Below, one piece after another: positions 49,235 to 58,930 of a stretch of 58,930 nt of DNA. The position numbers and the translations under genes were made by a program. How positions within the stretch are numbered: position 1 is the first letter of the stretch; every line of letters starts with the position of its first letter. The stretch lies in contig MNVR01000030.1 of NCBI GenBank assembly GCA_001873995.1, positions 1 to 58,930 on the forward strand, written 5' to 3'. Source of the DNA: Candidatus Phelpsiimicrobium noxiivivens (GTDB lineage: Bacteria; Omnitrophota; Gorgyraeia; Velamenicoccales; Velamenicoccaceae). A model generated the notes under the pieces. That model saw only the letters and a program-made list of their open reading frames with translations. It was not told the origin of the DNA and did not search any database.

Positions 49235-49708
49235 TTGAAATATTATCCCGTTGGCCTAAATATATGGAATAAAGAGGCTTTGGTTGTGGGTGCCGGCCGC
49301 GTGGCAGAACGGAAGGTCAGAGTGCTGCGTTCATTCGGGGCTAAGGTATCGGTTGTAGCGCCGCAAGTTACGCGTTACATCGCCAGGCTGTCCAAAGACG
49401 GCGCTATCAAGTTGTCTAAAAGGATCTATAGGCCATCTGATATCTTCGGCGCGCGATTAGTGATAGCCGCGACATCGGATGAAAATGTAAATAAGGAGAT
49501 AAGCTATGACGCGAGAAAAAAAAGCATTTTAGTAAATGTCGTTGATAACGCCGCGCGCTGTGATTTTATCTCTACCGCTATAATTAGAAAGCGCGGCCTG
49601 GTTGTTTCAGTTTCTACGGATGCCAAAGATCCCGCAATGGCTAAGAAATTCAAAGATTTTTTGAAAAGGAAGATAGATGAATTTGACGCTGGTCGGTATC
49701 AACTATAA
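49235..49708 (+). CDS. Precorrin-2 dehydrogenase/sirohydrochlorin ferrochelatase-like (Met8/CysG N-terminal)
   Basis: Oxidises precorrin-2 to sirohydrochlorin with NAD, and possibly inserts iron, in siroheme synthesis. A 157-residue protein matching only the Met8-like NAD-binding part of CysG: NIWNKEALVVGAGRVAERKV, RLVIAATSDENVNKEIS and NVVDNAARCDFISTAIIRK. TTG 49235, with GAGG seven bases upstream, gives the family start; TTG 49214 would overlap cysK. The end overlaps hemA by 32 bases. The methyltransferase half is a separate gene (51265). Confidence 0.88.
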   Translation: MKYYPVGLNIWNKEALVVGAGRVAERKVRVLRSFGAKVSVVAPQVTRYIARLSKDGAIKLSKRIYRPSDIFGARLVIAATSDENVNKEISYDARKKSILVNVVDNAARCDFISTAIIRKRGLVVSVSTDAKDPAMAKKFKDFLKRKIDEFDAGRYQL

Positions 49709-50690
49709 GTATGCCCATGTTTCTTTGAGAGAGATCTTTTATTTTTCAAAGAAAGATATCTTTTTAGCTCTTCAGGTATTATTCGAAAAAGGGGCCGCGA
49801 AGGGCGCTGTCATCTTGTCAACTTGCCAAAGGACGGAGATCTACGCGCAGGCAGAAGATATCACACTTTTGAGGAGTTTTCTTTTGGCTTTCAAAAATAC
49901 AAGCGAGCTTCCTGCGGACTATTTTTATATTAAGAAAAATGAAGACGCGGTCACGCATTTATTTACAGTATCGGCAGGCCTTGATTCACTTATCATAGGA
50001 GAGCGCGAGATCTTGCATCAGGTAAAAGAGGCTTATTTTTTGGCGAAAAGGTTTGAGGCGACTACACCATTTTTGAACAAGATATTTGAGCGCGCGTTGT
50101 TTGTGGGCAAACAGGCCAGGAAAAATACTGCTTTTTTCCAGAAAGATCCATCGTTGGCAAAAGCCGCGGTGAGCATGGCAAAAGTTTTATCAGGGGATAT
50201 AGCCGCGAAGAATATTTTTATAATAGGAGCGGGCACGGTGGCAGTTGATATTTCCGGTCATTGCGCAAAAATCGGCGCTGCTTTCACTATTGTTTCATCT
50301 AGGACTTTACAAAAGGCGAAGTCTTTGGCCTTACGGTTCGGGCAGAAGGCTATTTCCATCAGAGAATTTTATGAGAGGTTGGATGAAGCCGATATTGTGT
50401 TTAGCGCCACTGCAAGCCCGCATTTGATCTTACAAAGAGAGGCTTTTGAGCAAAAGAGGCGGTCAATAAAGCCATTGTTATTATTTGACTTGGCTTTGCC
50501 GCGAGATATAGACCCGAGTATTTCAGGAGTTAATAACGTCAGGTTGTTTAATGTTGATGATCTGGCAGCCCAACCGCATGCCGACCTTGGCATGGGAAAG
50601 GCTTTGCAGGCTGTCCGTGAAAAAGCCCAGAGGTTCTTGTGCAAATTAGAGCGGTCAAGATCGGCGTCAGGCCAAGCCTGCTTGCGTTAA
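49677..50690 (+). CDS. hemA: Glutamyl-tRNA reductase, short form
   Basis: First step of tetrapyrrole synthesis: glutamyl-tRNA to glutamate-1-semialdehyde. The catalytic Cys50 lies in ILSTCQRTEIYAQ, followed by GLDSLIIGEREILHQVKEAY and the NADPH fold IFIIGAGTVAVDISGHCAKIG. At 337 residues it ends at about the point where the C-terminal helical dimerisation domain starts in the usual roughly 420-residue enzymes, so that domain seems missing or greatly reduced. It overlaps the previous gene by 32 bases and hemC by 52 bases. Confidence 0.92.
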   Translation: MNLTLVGINYKYAHVSLREIFYFSKKDIFLALQVLFEKGAAKGAVILSTCQRTEIYAQAEDITLLRSFLLAFKNTSELPADYFYIKKNEDAVTHLFTVSAGLDSLIIGEREILHQVKEAYFLAKRFEATTPFLNKIFERALFVGKQARKNTAFFQKDPSLAKAAVSMAKVLSGDIAAKNIFIIGAGTVAVDISGHCAKIGAAFTIVSSRTLQKAKSLALRFGQKAISIREFYERLDEADIVFSATASPHLILQREAFEQKRRSIKPLLLFDLALPRDIDPSISGVNNVRLFNVDDLAAQPHADLGMGKALQAVREKAQRFLCKLERSRSASGQACLR

Positions 50691-51268
50691 AGCAGGCTCA
50701 GGAGGCTATTGGCCTATTGAAAAAAATATATCCTAAAGCGGCCTTTGAGGTTTGTAAGATAGGTACTCCGGGAGACAGGGATAAGGTGACTCCGTTGTCC
50801 GAAGTGGACGGGTCGGATTTTTTCACAAGAGATATTGATGAAGCGCTATTGAACGGCAAGATAGATATAGCTGTTCATAGCAGCAAAGACCTGCCTTTAG
50901 CTTTGCCGAATGGGTTGAAGGTCATGTTTGAGACTGAGTCTATAAGCCGTTTTGACGCTCTTGTGTCAAAGGGAGGCCATAAGCTCGCGGAGCTTGCGTT
51001 AGGGTCGCGCATCGGCTCAAGCAGCCTGCGCCGTAAAAAAGAGATAAATGGGTTGCGGCCAGACTTAGAAATTGTTGATGCGCGCGGCACGATAGTTGAG
51101 AGGCTGAGTTTGATCGATTCAGGAAAGATAGACGCGCTTATTGTGGCGCACGCAGCACTCATACGCCTCAAATTGGAACATAGGATAGCAGAAATATTCC
51201 CTTTGGGTATTTTTAATACACATCCTAAGCAGGGATGCTTGGCGATAGTTACGCGGAGCAAGAATTGA
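50639..51268 (+). CDS. hemC: Porphobilinogen deaminase lacking domain 3
   Basis: Matches hydroxymethylbilane synthase domains 1 and 2: VKIGVRPSLLALKQAQEA, the catalytic Asp in IDIAVHSSKDLPLALP, and RIGSSSLRRKKEINGLRPDL. The protein stops at residue 209, directly after QGCLAIVTRS, the place of GQGALAIE in full-length enzymes of about 300 residues. Domain 3, with the Cys that holds the dipyrromethane cofactor, is therefore absent. The next gene starts within four bases, so there is no room for it. Activity is doubtful or altered. GTG start. Confidence 0.88.
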   Translation: MQIRAVKIGVRPSLLALKQAQEAIGLLKKIYPKAAFEVCKIGTPGDRDKVTPLSEVDGSDFFTRDIDEALLNGKIDIAVHSSKDLPLALPNGLKVMFETESISRFDALVSKGGHKLAELALGSRIGSSSLRRKKEINGLRPDLEIVDARGTIVERLSLIDSGKIDALIVAHAALIRLKLEHRIAEIFPLGIFNTHPKQGCLAIVTRSKN

Positions 51269-51999
51269 GAAAAGGCAAAGTCTACATAGTTGGCGCTGGG
51301 CCCGGAGATTGGGAGCTTATAACTATAAAAGGCCTGAAGCGTATCAAGGAAGCGGACGTTATTTTATATGACTTCCTGGCCTCAAAAGACCTGTTGCGTT
51401 TTGCAAAAAAGAACGCTGAGATTATCTGTGCAGGTAAGTCTGACGGCTTGCATCTTATTGAACAGGGCAGGATAAACAAGCTGCTTTTTGAAAAGGCAAA
51501 AAATGGCAAAGTGGTCGTGCGCCTCAAGGGCGGGGACCCGCTTGTATTTAGCCGCGGCATTGAGGAAGTGATATATTTAAGAAAGAAAAAAATAGATCAT
51601 GAGATAATTGAAGGCATTACAAGCGCTTTTGCGGCTCCGGAGAGTTTCGGCATTCCTCTGACGCGCAGGGGGAGATTTGATTCGATCGCTGTATTGACAG
51701 GCCATAAGTCGAGTGGCAAGGCGCTGGATGCTCCGAAGTGTGATACGCTCATTTATCTTATGGCAGTAGGAGAGATCAAAAAAGTAGTAAAAACTTTATT
51801 AGACGCAGGCCGCAATAAAAAGACATCTTGCGCTTTTATTGAGAAAGGGACGACCGATCAGCAAAGGATCGTTTTCGGGACGTTGTCAGATATCGCTAAA
51901 AAGGCCCAAGAGTTTTGTGTAAAGCCTCCAGCGGTATTAATTGTTGGCGATATCGTCGGTTATGCAAAAAGGATCTATGGAAATAAGCCTAAAGATTAA
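51265..51999 (+). CDS. cobA: Uroporphyrinogen-III C-methyltransferase (SUMT)
   Basis: Methylates uroporphyrinogen III twice to precorrin-2 for siroheme. The 244-residue protein has VYIVGAGPGDWELITIKGLK at its start, VVRLKGGDPLVFSRGIEEV, EGITSAFAAPESFGIPLTRR and VLTGHKSSGK, all family signatures. TTG 51265 overlaps the hemC stop (TTGA); an in-frame ATG at 51235 would add ten residues. In many operons SUMT is fused to HemD, but here it is not, and no hemD is seen. The end overlaps hemB by 23 bases. Confidence 0.93.
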   Translation: MRKGKVYIVGAGPGDWELITIKGLKRIKEADVILYDFLASKDLLRFAKKNAEIICAGKSDGLHLIEQGRINKLLFEKAKNGKVVVRLKGGDPLVFSRGIEEVIYLRKKKIDHEIIEGITSAFAAPESFGIPLTRRGRFDSIAVLTGHKSSGKALDAPKCDTLIYLMAVGEIKKVVKTLLDAGRNKKTSCAFIEKGTTDQQRIVFGTLSDIAKKAQEFCVKPPAVLIVGDIVGYAKRIYGNKPKD

Positions 52000-52915
52000 A
52001 GACCTTGTTTATCCTTATTTTATAATAGACGGAAAAAACAAGAAAGAGGCGATAAAGAATTTCCCTGGTGTTTTTAGATTTTCCGTTGACCGGCTTATCA
52101 GGGATATAGAGGTTACTGTGAGGCTGAGGCTGGGTACGGTCCTTCTTTTTGGCATTTCCGGAAAAAAGGATAAGAACGCAAGCGCGGCTTACGAAGAAAA
52201 TAGCATTATTGCTAAAGCAGTCAGAGAAATAAAAAAAGAGTTCTCCGGTATGACAGTCGCGACGGATGTATGTTTGTGCGCATATACGACATATGGGCAC
52301 TGCGGCATCTTGGAGGCGACAGGCCTAAAAAATGATAAGCCGCGAGTGAAAATAGACCATAAAAGAACATTAAATGCTTTAGGCAAGATGGCGCTAGTGC
52401 ATGCGCGCGCGGGCGCGGATTGGGTGGCGCCTTCGGCTATGGCAAAAAGACAGGTTGCAACCATAAGAACAGCGTTGGACAAAAACGGCTTCAAAGAGGC
52501 TAAGATCCTTGGGTATTCGGCAAAATTCGCATCAAATTTCTATGGGCCTTTTCGGCAAGCAGCGGATTCTTTGCCTGCGTTTGGCGACAGAAGCGGCTAT
52601 CAATTGGATTATAAAGATCCCGGCTCCGCGCTTAGCGAGATAGAAGCTGACATTAAAGAGGGCGCTGATATGGTGATGGTTAAGCCAGCGTTAAGTTACC
52701 TTGATATTGTTAGACAGGCTCGGCAGAAGTTTAGGTTTCCTCTGGCTGCTTATAATGTCAGCGGCGAATATAGCATGGTTAAATATGGCGCGAAAGCCGG
52801 ATTGTGGGACGAAAAGAAAATGGTTTTTGAAGTATTGACGTCGATCAAACGCGCCGGAGCGGATTGGATCATTACCTATCACGCTAAAGATATTGCGCAA
52901 TGGTTAAGAGGATAA
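51977..52915 (+). CDS. hemB: Porphobilinogen synthase (delta-aminolevulinic acid dehydratase)
   Basis: Condenses two 5-aminolevulinates to porphobilinogen. The 312-residue TIM barrel has the zinc-binding cysteine triad in DVCLCAYTTYGHCGI, and the two Schiff-base lysines in GYSAKFASNFYGPFR and MVMVKPALSYLD. ATG 51977 follows AAGGA. The N-terminus SLKIKDLVYPYFIIDG matches the family without the longer arm. It overlaps SUMT by 23 bases. The stop lies two bases before the hemL ATG. Confidence 0.95.
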   Translation: MEISLKIKDLVYPYFIIDGKNKKEAIKNFPGVFRFSVDRLIRDIEVTVRLRLGTVLLFGISGKKDKNASAAYEENSIIAKAVREIKKEFSGMTVATDVCLCAYTTYGHCGILEATGLKNDKPRVKIDHKRTLNALGKMALVHARAGADWVAPSAMAKRQVATIRTALDKNGFKEAKILGYSAKFASNFYGPFRQAADSLPAFGDRSGYQLDYKDPGSALSEIEADIKEGADMVMVKPALSYLDIVRQARQKFRFPLAAYNVSGEYSMVKYGAKAGLWDEKKMVFEVLTSIKRAGADWIITYHAKDIAQWLRG

Positions 52916-52917
52916 TA

Positions 52918-54156
52918 ATGCCACAAGGAAAAAGATTATGGCAAGAGGCTAAGAAATATTTGGTTGGCGGGGTGGATAGCCCGGTGCGGAGTTTCCGTTA
53001 TGTGGGAGGAGAACCGCTGTTAATCAAAAAAGGCAAGGGTTCCAGCGTTTGGGATTATGCTGGAAAGAGATACATTGACTATGTGCTTTCATGGGGGGCT
53101 TTGATATTAGGCCATGCTCACCCTCTTATAGTTTCGGCGGTCCGCAAGGCAGCTAAAGACGGAATGGGGTTTGGTACGACCCATAGGTCTGAAATAGAGC
53201 TTGCGCGGGCTATACATCGAGCTATACCTTTTATTGAGAAAATACGTTTTGTCAACTCAGGCACAGAGGCTGTGATGGGGGCGCTGAGATTGGCAAGGGC
53301 AGTAACAGGCAGGGATAAGATATTGAAATTTGAAGGCGGCTATCACGGATGCGCGGATTATCTGTTAGCCAAGGCGGGTTCGGGCCTTGCAACGTTGTCA
53401 ATACCGGTAAGCGCGGGAGTACCCAAGGATTTTATTAAACAAACACTCGTCGCGTTTGAAAGAAACATTAACGTAATTGAGAAAATATTTGAAAAAGAAG
53501 GCCAGGATATTGCCGCGGTCATTATTGAGCCCGTGGGCGGCAATTATGGCGTTATATTACCTGACAGGTATTTTTTGAAAGGTCTTCGGCAGATAACGAA
53601 ACGCTTTGGCGCTTTGCTTATTTTTGACGAGGTGATCACGGGTTTTAGGTTTCATTATGGTTCTTTTGCTGAGCTCGTGGCCATAACACCGGATTTGATA
53701 TGCCTTGGTAAGATAATTGGCGGAGGTTTGCCTGTTGGCGCGTATGGTGGGCCTGATAGAATAATGAAACACCTTGCGCCAGAGGGCAATGTTTATCAGG
53801 CGTCTACATTTTCAGGTAATCCTGTTGTTATGGCAACAGGGCTGGCAACTCTTAAGGTTTTGGAGGCCTCAGCCAGCAGATACAGAAGTTTGGATGATCT
53901 GGCCCAAAGATTAGTTTCAGGACTGAGAAGTGAGGCTCAACATAAAGGAGTTGATCTTAAGGCGTCTCAGTTTATGTCCATGTTTGGCATGAAATTTAAA
54001 GATAAAAAGAAGTTTAGCCTGTTTTGTAGACGGATGTTTGGAAACGGCGTATTTCTGGCACCGTCGGAATACGAGTCTAATTTTCTTTCTTTTGCGCACA
54101 GGCAGGTTGATATTGATGAGACCATTAAAGCCGCATCAATTGCGTTTGGAGGATAA
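52918..54156 (+). CDS. hemL: Glutamate-1-semialdehyde 2,1-aminomutase
   Basis: Converts glutamate-1-semialdehyde to 5-aminolevulinate. The 412-residue PLP enzyme begins KRLWQEAKKYLVGGVDSPVR, with NSGTEAVMGALRLARAVTGR, KFEGGYHGCAD, LIFDEVITGFRF and the PLP lysine in LGKIIGGGLPVGAYGG. ATG 52918 has GAGGA upstream; ATG 52900 overlaps hemB and is an alternative. Together with hemA, hemC and hemB it supplies most of the route from glutamyl-tRNA toward siroheme; hemD is not seen. Confidence 0.95.
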   Translation: MPQGKRLWQEAKKYLVGGVDSPVRSFRYVGGEPLLIKKGKGSSVWDYAGKRYIDYVLSWGALILGHAHPLIVSAVRKAAKDGMGFGTTHRSEIELARAIHRAIPFIEKIRFVNSGTEAVMGALRLARAVTGRDKILKFEGGYHGCADYLLAKAGSGLATLSIPVSAGVPKDFIKQTLVAFERNINVIEKIFEKEGQDIAAVIIEPVGGNYGVILPDRYFLKGLRQITKRFGALLIFDEVITGFRFHYGSFAELVAITPDLICLGKIIGGGLPVGAYGGPDRIMKHLAPEGNVYQASTFSGNPVVMATGLATLKVLEASASRYRSLDDLAQRLVSGLRSEAQHKGVDLKASQFMSMFGMKFKDKKKFSLFCRRMFGNGVFLAPSEYESNFLSFAHRQVDIDETIKAASIAFGG

Positions 54157-54157
54157 T

Positions 54158-54853
54158 ATGCAAATGGAAAATATTGATCACGATCTTTTAAAAAAAAGAG
54201 GGTTCTTAAGACAGAGGCAGGACGGTTTTTTTGTATTACGAACGCGCATGGCAACAGGCGTCTATAAAAAAGAACAATTAGAAAAGCTGGCTGATATCGC
54301 TTCGCGATATGGGAATGGTATTGTACACGCCACTACGAGGCAGGGGCTCGAGATACCTTTCATAAAATATGAAGATATCTCAGCCGTTGAAAAAGAATTG
54401 CGCGCATCGGGTATATTGTTAGGGACTTCCGGGCCGCGTTTAAGGACTACTACGGCCTGCCCTGGGAACAATTGGTGCAAACGGGGGCTTATTGATACGT
54501 TTCACCTGGCAGAACGTATTGAAAAAGAATTGGGAATGGTTTGCGGTATGGACCTGCCGCATAAGTTTAAGATATCAATATCAGGCTGCCCGAACGGCTG
54601 TATGAGGCCGCAAAACTCAGAAATAGGCATTCATGGTACGGCAGGCGGTTTTGTGGTTTATCTGGGGGGCTGCAACGGCCGTACTCTCAGGAACGGTTTA
54701 AAATTAGATAAAATATTTACCGAGGATGAAGTCTTGTCTCTGGTACAGAGGTCAATAGCTTTCTTTAAGAGCAAGGCTAAGCCTAAGCAAAGGCTTGCCC
54801 TATTGATCGAGGAAGCAGGAAAGGAGAACTTTTTAAAGGAAGTAAGAGGTTGA
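54158..54853 (+). CDS. Minimal siroheme [4Fe-4S] sulfite reductase (assimilatory, low-molecular-weight type)
   Basis: Reduces sulfite to sulfide with siroheme and one [4Fe-4S] cluster. The 231-residue protein has the cluster cysteines as C-x5-C (Cys101, Cys107 in CPGNNWC) and C-x3-C (Cys144, Cys148 in SGCPNGC), and the substrate-binding segments GIVHATTRQGLEI and GPRLRTTTACPG. No ferredoxin domain is inserted, so it is the small single-chain type known from some anaerobes and methanogens, and not CysI. GGAGG at 54148-54152 sets ATG 54158. It is the enzyme that the surrounding siroheme genes serve. Confidence 0.9.
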   Translation: MQMENIDHDLLKKRGFLRQRQDGFFVLRTRMATGVYKKEQLEKLADIASRYGNGIVHATTRQGLEIPFIKYEDISAVEKELRASGILLGTSGPRLRTTTACPGNNWCKRGLIDTFHLAERIEKELGMVCGMDLPHKFKISISGCPNGCMRPQNSEIGIHGTAGGFVVYLGGCNGRTLRNGLKLDKIFTEDEVLSLVQRSIAFFKSKAKPKQRLALLIEEAGKENFLKEVRG

Positions 54854-54913
54854 AATTTCTATTGTGAGCAGGGTTTGTTTTAGGGATAATAGATAAGTCA
54901 AACGTACTTTTAA

Positions 54914-56218
<1,305 letters not shown>

Positions 56219-56221
56219 CAC

Positions 56222-56271
56222 CCCGCGCTTAATGGAATTGCGCGGGTATCGCCCTTTCTGGGCGAGAAGGG
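56222..56271 (+). promoter_or_regulatory. Two short hairpins between metY and the second cysK
   Basis: CCCGCGC (56222-56228) pairs with GCGCGGG (56240-56246). CCCTTTCT pairs with AGAAGGG (56252-56271) with one bulged T. The last GGG can serve as the ribosome site of cysK2. There is no U-tract. It may be an attenuator or an RNA processing site; it is not a known SAM riboswitch. Confidence 0.45.
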
Positions 56272-56277
56272 TATAAA

Positions 56278-57204
56278 ATGGCTAAGATATATGAAGATAT
56301 AACAAAGACCGTAGGGTGTACTCCTTTGGTTCGTATAAATAAGTTAAGCGCGGGCCTGAAAGCCACGATCGTGGCTAAAATTGAATCTTTTAATCCTCTT
56401 TCCAGCGTCAAGGATAGGATAGGCCTTGCCATGATAGAGGCAGCTGAAAAAAGCGGCGTTCTAAAGAAAGATTCTGTGATCGTTGAGCCGACCAGCGGGA
56501 ATACGGGTATTTCGCTCGCGTTTGTTTGCGCGGCCAAAGGTTACAGGTTGATATTAACCATGCCTGATACGATGAGCATTGAGCGCCGTCAGCTTTTAAA
56601 GATATTTGGAGCCGAGCTGGTTTTGACCGATGGGACAAAAGGTATGAAGGGGGCTATTGATAGGGCGGAAGAACTCGTAAAGAGTTTAGGCAATGCCTTT
56701 ATGCCGCAGCAATTCAATAATCCAGCTAATCCGGAGATACATCGTAAGACTACGGCAGAGGAGATCTGGAAAGATACAGACGGCAAAGTGGATATTTTTA
56801 TCTCAGGTATAGGCACAGGCGGCACTGTTACAGGCGTTGGGGAGGTTCTTAAAAAAAGAAAGCCCTCTGTGAAAATAATAGGCCTTGAGCCGAAGGATTC
56901 GCCTGTTTTGTCAGGCGGAAAGCCTGGGCCTCATAAGATCCAGGGTATCGGCGCTGGTTTTGTACCAGGCGTATTGGATAAAAAGGTCATAGACGAGATA
57001 ATGACAGTCTCAAATGATGACGCTGGTAAAGTCGCCCGCCGCCTTGCCAAAGAGGAAGGCATACTTGCAGGTATTTCAAGCGGCGCTGCCATGTGGGCCG
57101 CTTTAGAGGCCGCCAAAAGAAAAGAGTCTGAGGGTAAGTTGATCGTTGTGATCTTGCCGGATACAGGAGAGAGGTATTTATCAACATGGTTATTTCAGGA
57201 ATAG
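56278..57204 (+). CDS. cysK: Cysteine synthase A 2
   Basis: A 308-residue O-acetylserine (thiol) lyase paralog of the protein at 48289. The PLP lysine lies in [20 protein letters not shown], then [37 protein letters not shown] and [14 protein letters not shown]. Both copies have all catalytic features. Two CysK enzymes at opposite ends of the island may work with different acetyl donors or partners. The stop overlaps metX by 19 bases. Confidence 0.94.
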   Translation: MAKIYEDITKTVGCTPLVRINKLSAGLKATIVAKIESFNPLSSVKDRIGLAMIEAAEKSGVLKKDSVIVEPTSGNTGISLAFVCAAKGYRLILTMPDTMSIERRQLLKIFGAELVLTDGTKGMKGAIDRAEELVKSLGNAFMPQQFNNPANPEIHRKTTAEEIWKDTDGKVDIFISGIGTGGTVTGVGEVLKKRKPSVKIIGLEPKDSPVLSGGKPGPHKIQGIGAGFVPGVLDKKVIDEIMTVSNDDAGKVARRLAKEEGILAGISSGAAMWAALEAAKRKESEGKLIVVILPDTGERYLSTWLFQE

Positions 57205-58334
57205 GTATAGTTGATACGAAGTATTTTACGTTTGCTCAGCCTCCGAACGAGCTTTATCTGGAGGGCGGCCAAAAGCTTGGGCCTATAACGCTCGCCTATG
57301 AAACATATGGCGAGTTGAATAAGGACAAGTCTAACGCTATTTTAATTTGTCATGCTTTATCCGGAGACGCCCATGCCGCGGGGTTGCATAAAGGTGATAG
57401 CCATCCTGGATGGTGGGATTCTATAATAGGGCCTGGCAAGGCTTTTGACACCGCGAAATATTTTGTGGTTTGTTCTAACATTCTTGGCGGCTGTAAAGGC
57501 TCAACTGGGCCTTCTTCGGCAGATCCTAAGACAACTAAACCCTATGCTTTAGATTTTCCTGTTATTACTGTATCTGACATGATCCACGCGCAGAGGCGTT
57601 TAATAGGCCATTTGGGTATTGAACATCTTTTGTGCGTTGCCGGAGGTTCGGTGGGCGGTATGCAGGTCTTGCAGTGGGTGGCTTCTTATCCAGAGCTGGT
57701 GCGCTCTGCTATGCCTATCGCGACGACGGCCAAGCATTCTCCGCAACAGATCGCTTTTGATGAAGTTGGGCGTCAGGCTATTATGGCAGATCCAGATTGG
57801 CGTGAAGGAGATTATTATGGGTTTCTCCAGCCGAAAAAGGGCCTTGCTTTGGCGCGCATGATAGGCCATATCACTTATATGAGCGATAAGTCTATGGAGG
57901 AAAAATTTTCACGCAAGCTTAAAGAGAAGGACTACAGCTTTAAGTTCAATACGGATTTTGAGGTGGAGGGGTATCTGCGCCACAGGGGAGAAGACTTCGT
58001 AAAACGCTTTGACGCTAATTCCTATCTTTATATTACTAAGGCTATGGATTATTTTGATCTTTCAGGTGATAGGCTTATCCCGAAAGGAAAGACTATTAAA
58101 ACGCGATTTTTGGTGATTGCATTTAAGTCGGACTGGCTGTATCCGCTCTATCAGTCTCAGGAGATCGTTCGTCAACTGAAGATAAGGCGCGCGGACGCGA
58201 CTTATTGCGAGATAAACTCAACTTATGGCCATGACGCGTTCTTGCTTGAGGTGGAAGAAGAAACGCATCTGATCAAACATTTCTTAGATAAGACTTTTCA
58301 GGGTTACCGCGTGAGGTTCTTCCATGGTATTTAA
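57186..58334 (+). CDS. metX: Homoserine O-acetyltransferase
   Basis: Acetylates homoserine for methionine synthesis. The 382-residue alpha/beta hydrolase has the nucleophile Ser155 in [16 protein letters not shown], the signature [12 protein letters not shown], and YGHDAFLLE for the catalytic Asp/His region. It overlaps cysK2 by 19 bases and metW by 11 bases. With metY upstream it completes direct sulfhydrylation to homocysteine. Confidence 0.95.
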   Translation: MVISGIGIVDTKYFTFAQPPNELYLEGGQKLGPITLAYETYGELNKDKSNAILICHALSGDAHAAGLHKGDSHPGWWDSIIGPGKAFDTAKYFVVCSNILGGCKGSTGPSSADPKTTKPYALDFPVITVSDMIHAQRRLIGHLGIEHLLCVAGGSVGGMQVLQWVASYPELVRSAMPIATTAKHSPQQIAFDEVGRQAIMADPDWREGDYYGFLQPKKGLALARMIGHITYMSDKSMEEKFSRKLKEKDYSFKFNTDFEVEGYLRHRGEDFVKRFDANSYLYITKAMDYFDLSGDRLIPKGKTIKTRFLVIAFKSDWLYPLYQSQEIVRQLKIRRADATYCEINSTYGHDAFLLEVEEETHLIKHFLDKTFQGYRVRFFHGI

Positions 58335-58917
58335 TACTCTCCGATTAGACTACAAGATGATCTATAATATCATTGAGTCCGGTTCTAGCGTTTTAGACCT
58401 TGGCTGCGGCTCCGGCGATCTGCTCTATTTTTTGGCTAAAGAAAAGAATGCCTTAGTCCAGGGTATTGAACTTAGTGAAGCGGCTATTTATAAATGCGTG
58501 GAGCAAGGTTTAAGCGTCTTTCACAGTGACATAGACTCAGGGTTGATAGAATATCCAGGCAGGTCATTTGATTATGTCATACTTAATCAGAGTATGCAGG
58601 AGGTTAAGAAAGTAGATTTTGTCATTAAGGAGGCTTTGCGAGTGGGTAAAAAAGTTATTGTTGGTTTTCCGAATTTCGCGTATTGGCCGGCGCGTTTCAG
58701 GCTTTTCTTCAGCGGAAAAGCGCCTGTCACCGTATCTTTGCCTTATCGTTGGTATGATACGCCGAACATACATTTTTTAAGTATCAGCGATTTTACGGAT
58801 TTTTGCGCTGAGAAGAAGATAAAGATACTGACTACTTACTATTTAGGAAAAAAATGTCTCGTTAAGTTCTTGCCTAATTTTTTTGCTGTAAACGTTATTT
58901 TTGTTATTAGCCAGTAA
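58324..58917 (+). CDS. metW: MetW, methionine biosynthesis methyltransferase-like protein
   Basis: A 197-residue SAM methyltransferase-fold protein, typical MetW: start [23 protein letters not shown] motif [19 protein letters not shown], and [20 protein letters not shown] near the C-terminus. MetW is nearly always encoded with MetX, and in several bacteria it forms a complex that activates it. GTG or ATG near 58324 overlaps metX by 11 bases. The window ends 13 bases after its stop. Confidence 0.94.
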   Translation: MVFNTLRLDYKMIYNIIESGSSVLDLGCGSGDLLYFLAKEKNALVQGIELSEAAIYKCVEQGLSVFHSDIDSGLIEYPGRSFDYVILNQSMQEVKKVDFVIKEALRVGKKVIVGFPNFAYWPARFRLFFSGKAPVTVSLPYRWYDTPNIHFLSISDFTDFCAEKKIKILTTYYLGKKCLVKFLPNFFAVNVIFVISQ

Positions 58918-58930
58918 ATATAAATGCCGA

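Overview
The window is a dense, almost entirely plus-strand bacterial chromosome segment of core metabolism. There is no phage, no insertion sequence with a transposase, no CRISPR array and no rRNA. An outer-membrane-type porin (20005-20769) points to a diderm cell. The mix of archaeal-type phosphoglycerate mutase, type III glutamine synthetase, a GltB2-like FMN glutamate synthase, a minimal siroheme sulfite reductase and many short operons fits an uncultured diderm lineage such as Omnitrophota (candidate division OP3). That placement is inference only; no marker gene here proves it.

Layout. 0-10.2 kb: small exported or membrane proteins, a CBS protein, apgM, mnmG, an ICMT-like methyltransferase, a lone type IV pilin, a QueG-like Fe-S protein, a GAF-ANTAR regulator, NAD synthetase and a class I amidotransferase. 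10.2-17.4 kb: an attenuated operon lrp-aminotransferase-glnA(III)-pgi, then glgC. 17.5-19.8 kb: lemA and an M48 protease fused to zinc ribbons. 19.7-33.4 kb: a nitrogen island with porin, amt1, glnB, a small HTH gene, amt2, glnK, a second GAF-ANTAR gene, FMN glutamate synthase, a 53-residue Cys-rich protein, gltB and gltD. 33.4-45.1 kb: PilZ, cobalamin adenosyltransferase, HAD hydrolase, archease, serS, two tRNA-Ser genes, an AIR-synthase-like protein, a CpaF-like ATPase and a three-gene signalling set. 45.1-58.9 kb: a sulfur island with a TauE/SafE exporter, an Rrf2 regulator, CysH, a PiT/CysP permease, CysK, the siroheme pathway (Met8-like, HemA, HemC, SUMT, HemB, HemL), sulfite reductase, MetY, a second CysK, MetX and MetW.

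The most striking signals are non-coding. (1) Four leaders, at 10.2, 19.8, 24.5 and 27.3 kb, carry small hairpins with six-base loops, mostly A at position 1 and G at position 4, overlapping intrinsic terminators. This is the architecture of ANTAR-protein antitermination targets. They precede lrp-glnA, porin-amt, the second ANTAR gene and gltBD, while the two ANTAR proteins in the window carry GAF sensors instead of receiver domains. The two PII proteins lack the uridylylatable Tyr51. Together this suggests a nitrogen regulon run by RNA antitermination. (2) A two-hairpin element occurs six times, always on the plus strand and just before a gene. Its stems vary with compensation around a conserved loop containing CCTACA, so it looks like an undescribed structured RNA or repeat. 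(3) A second palindromic element family sits at 10.4 and 16.1 kb.

The siroheme operon is unusual: HemC stops before its cofactor-binding third domain, HemA lacks the C-terminal dimerisation domain, and no HemD is visible. The sulfate-permease-like gene encodes a conserved first membrane helix upstream of any normal start codon.
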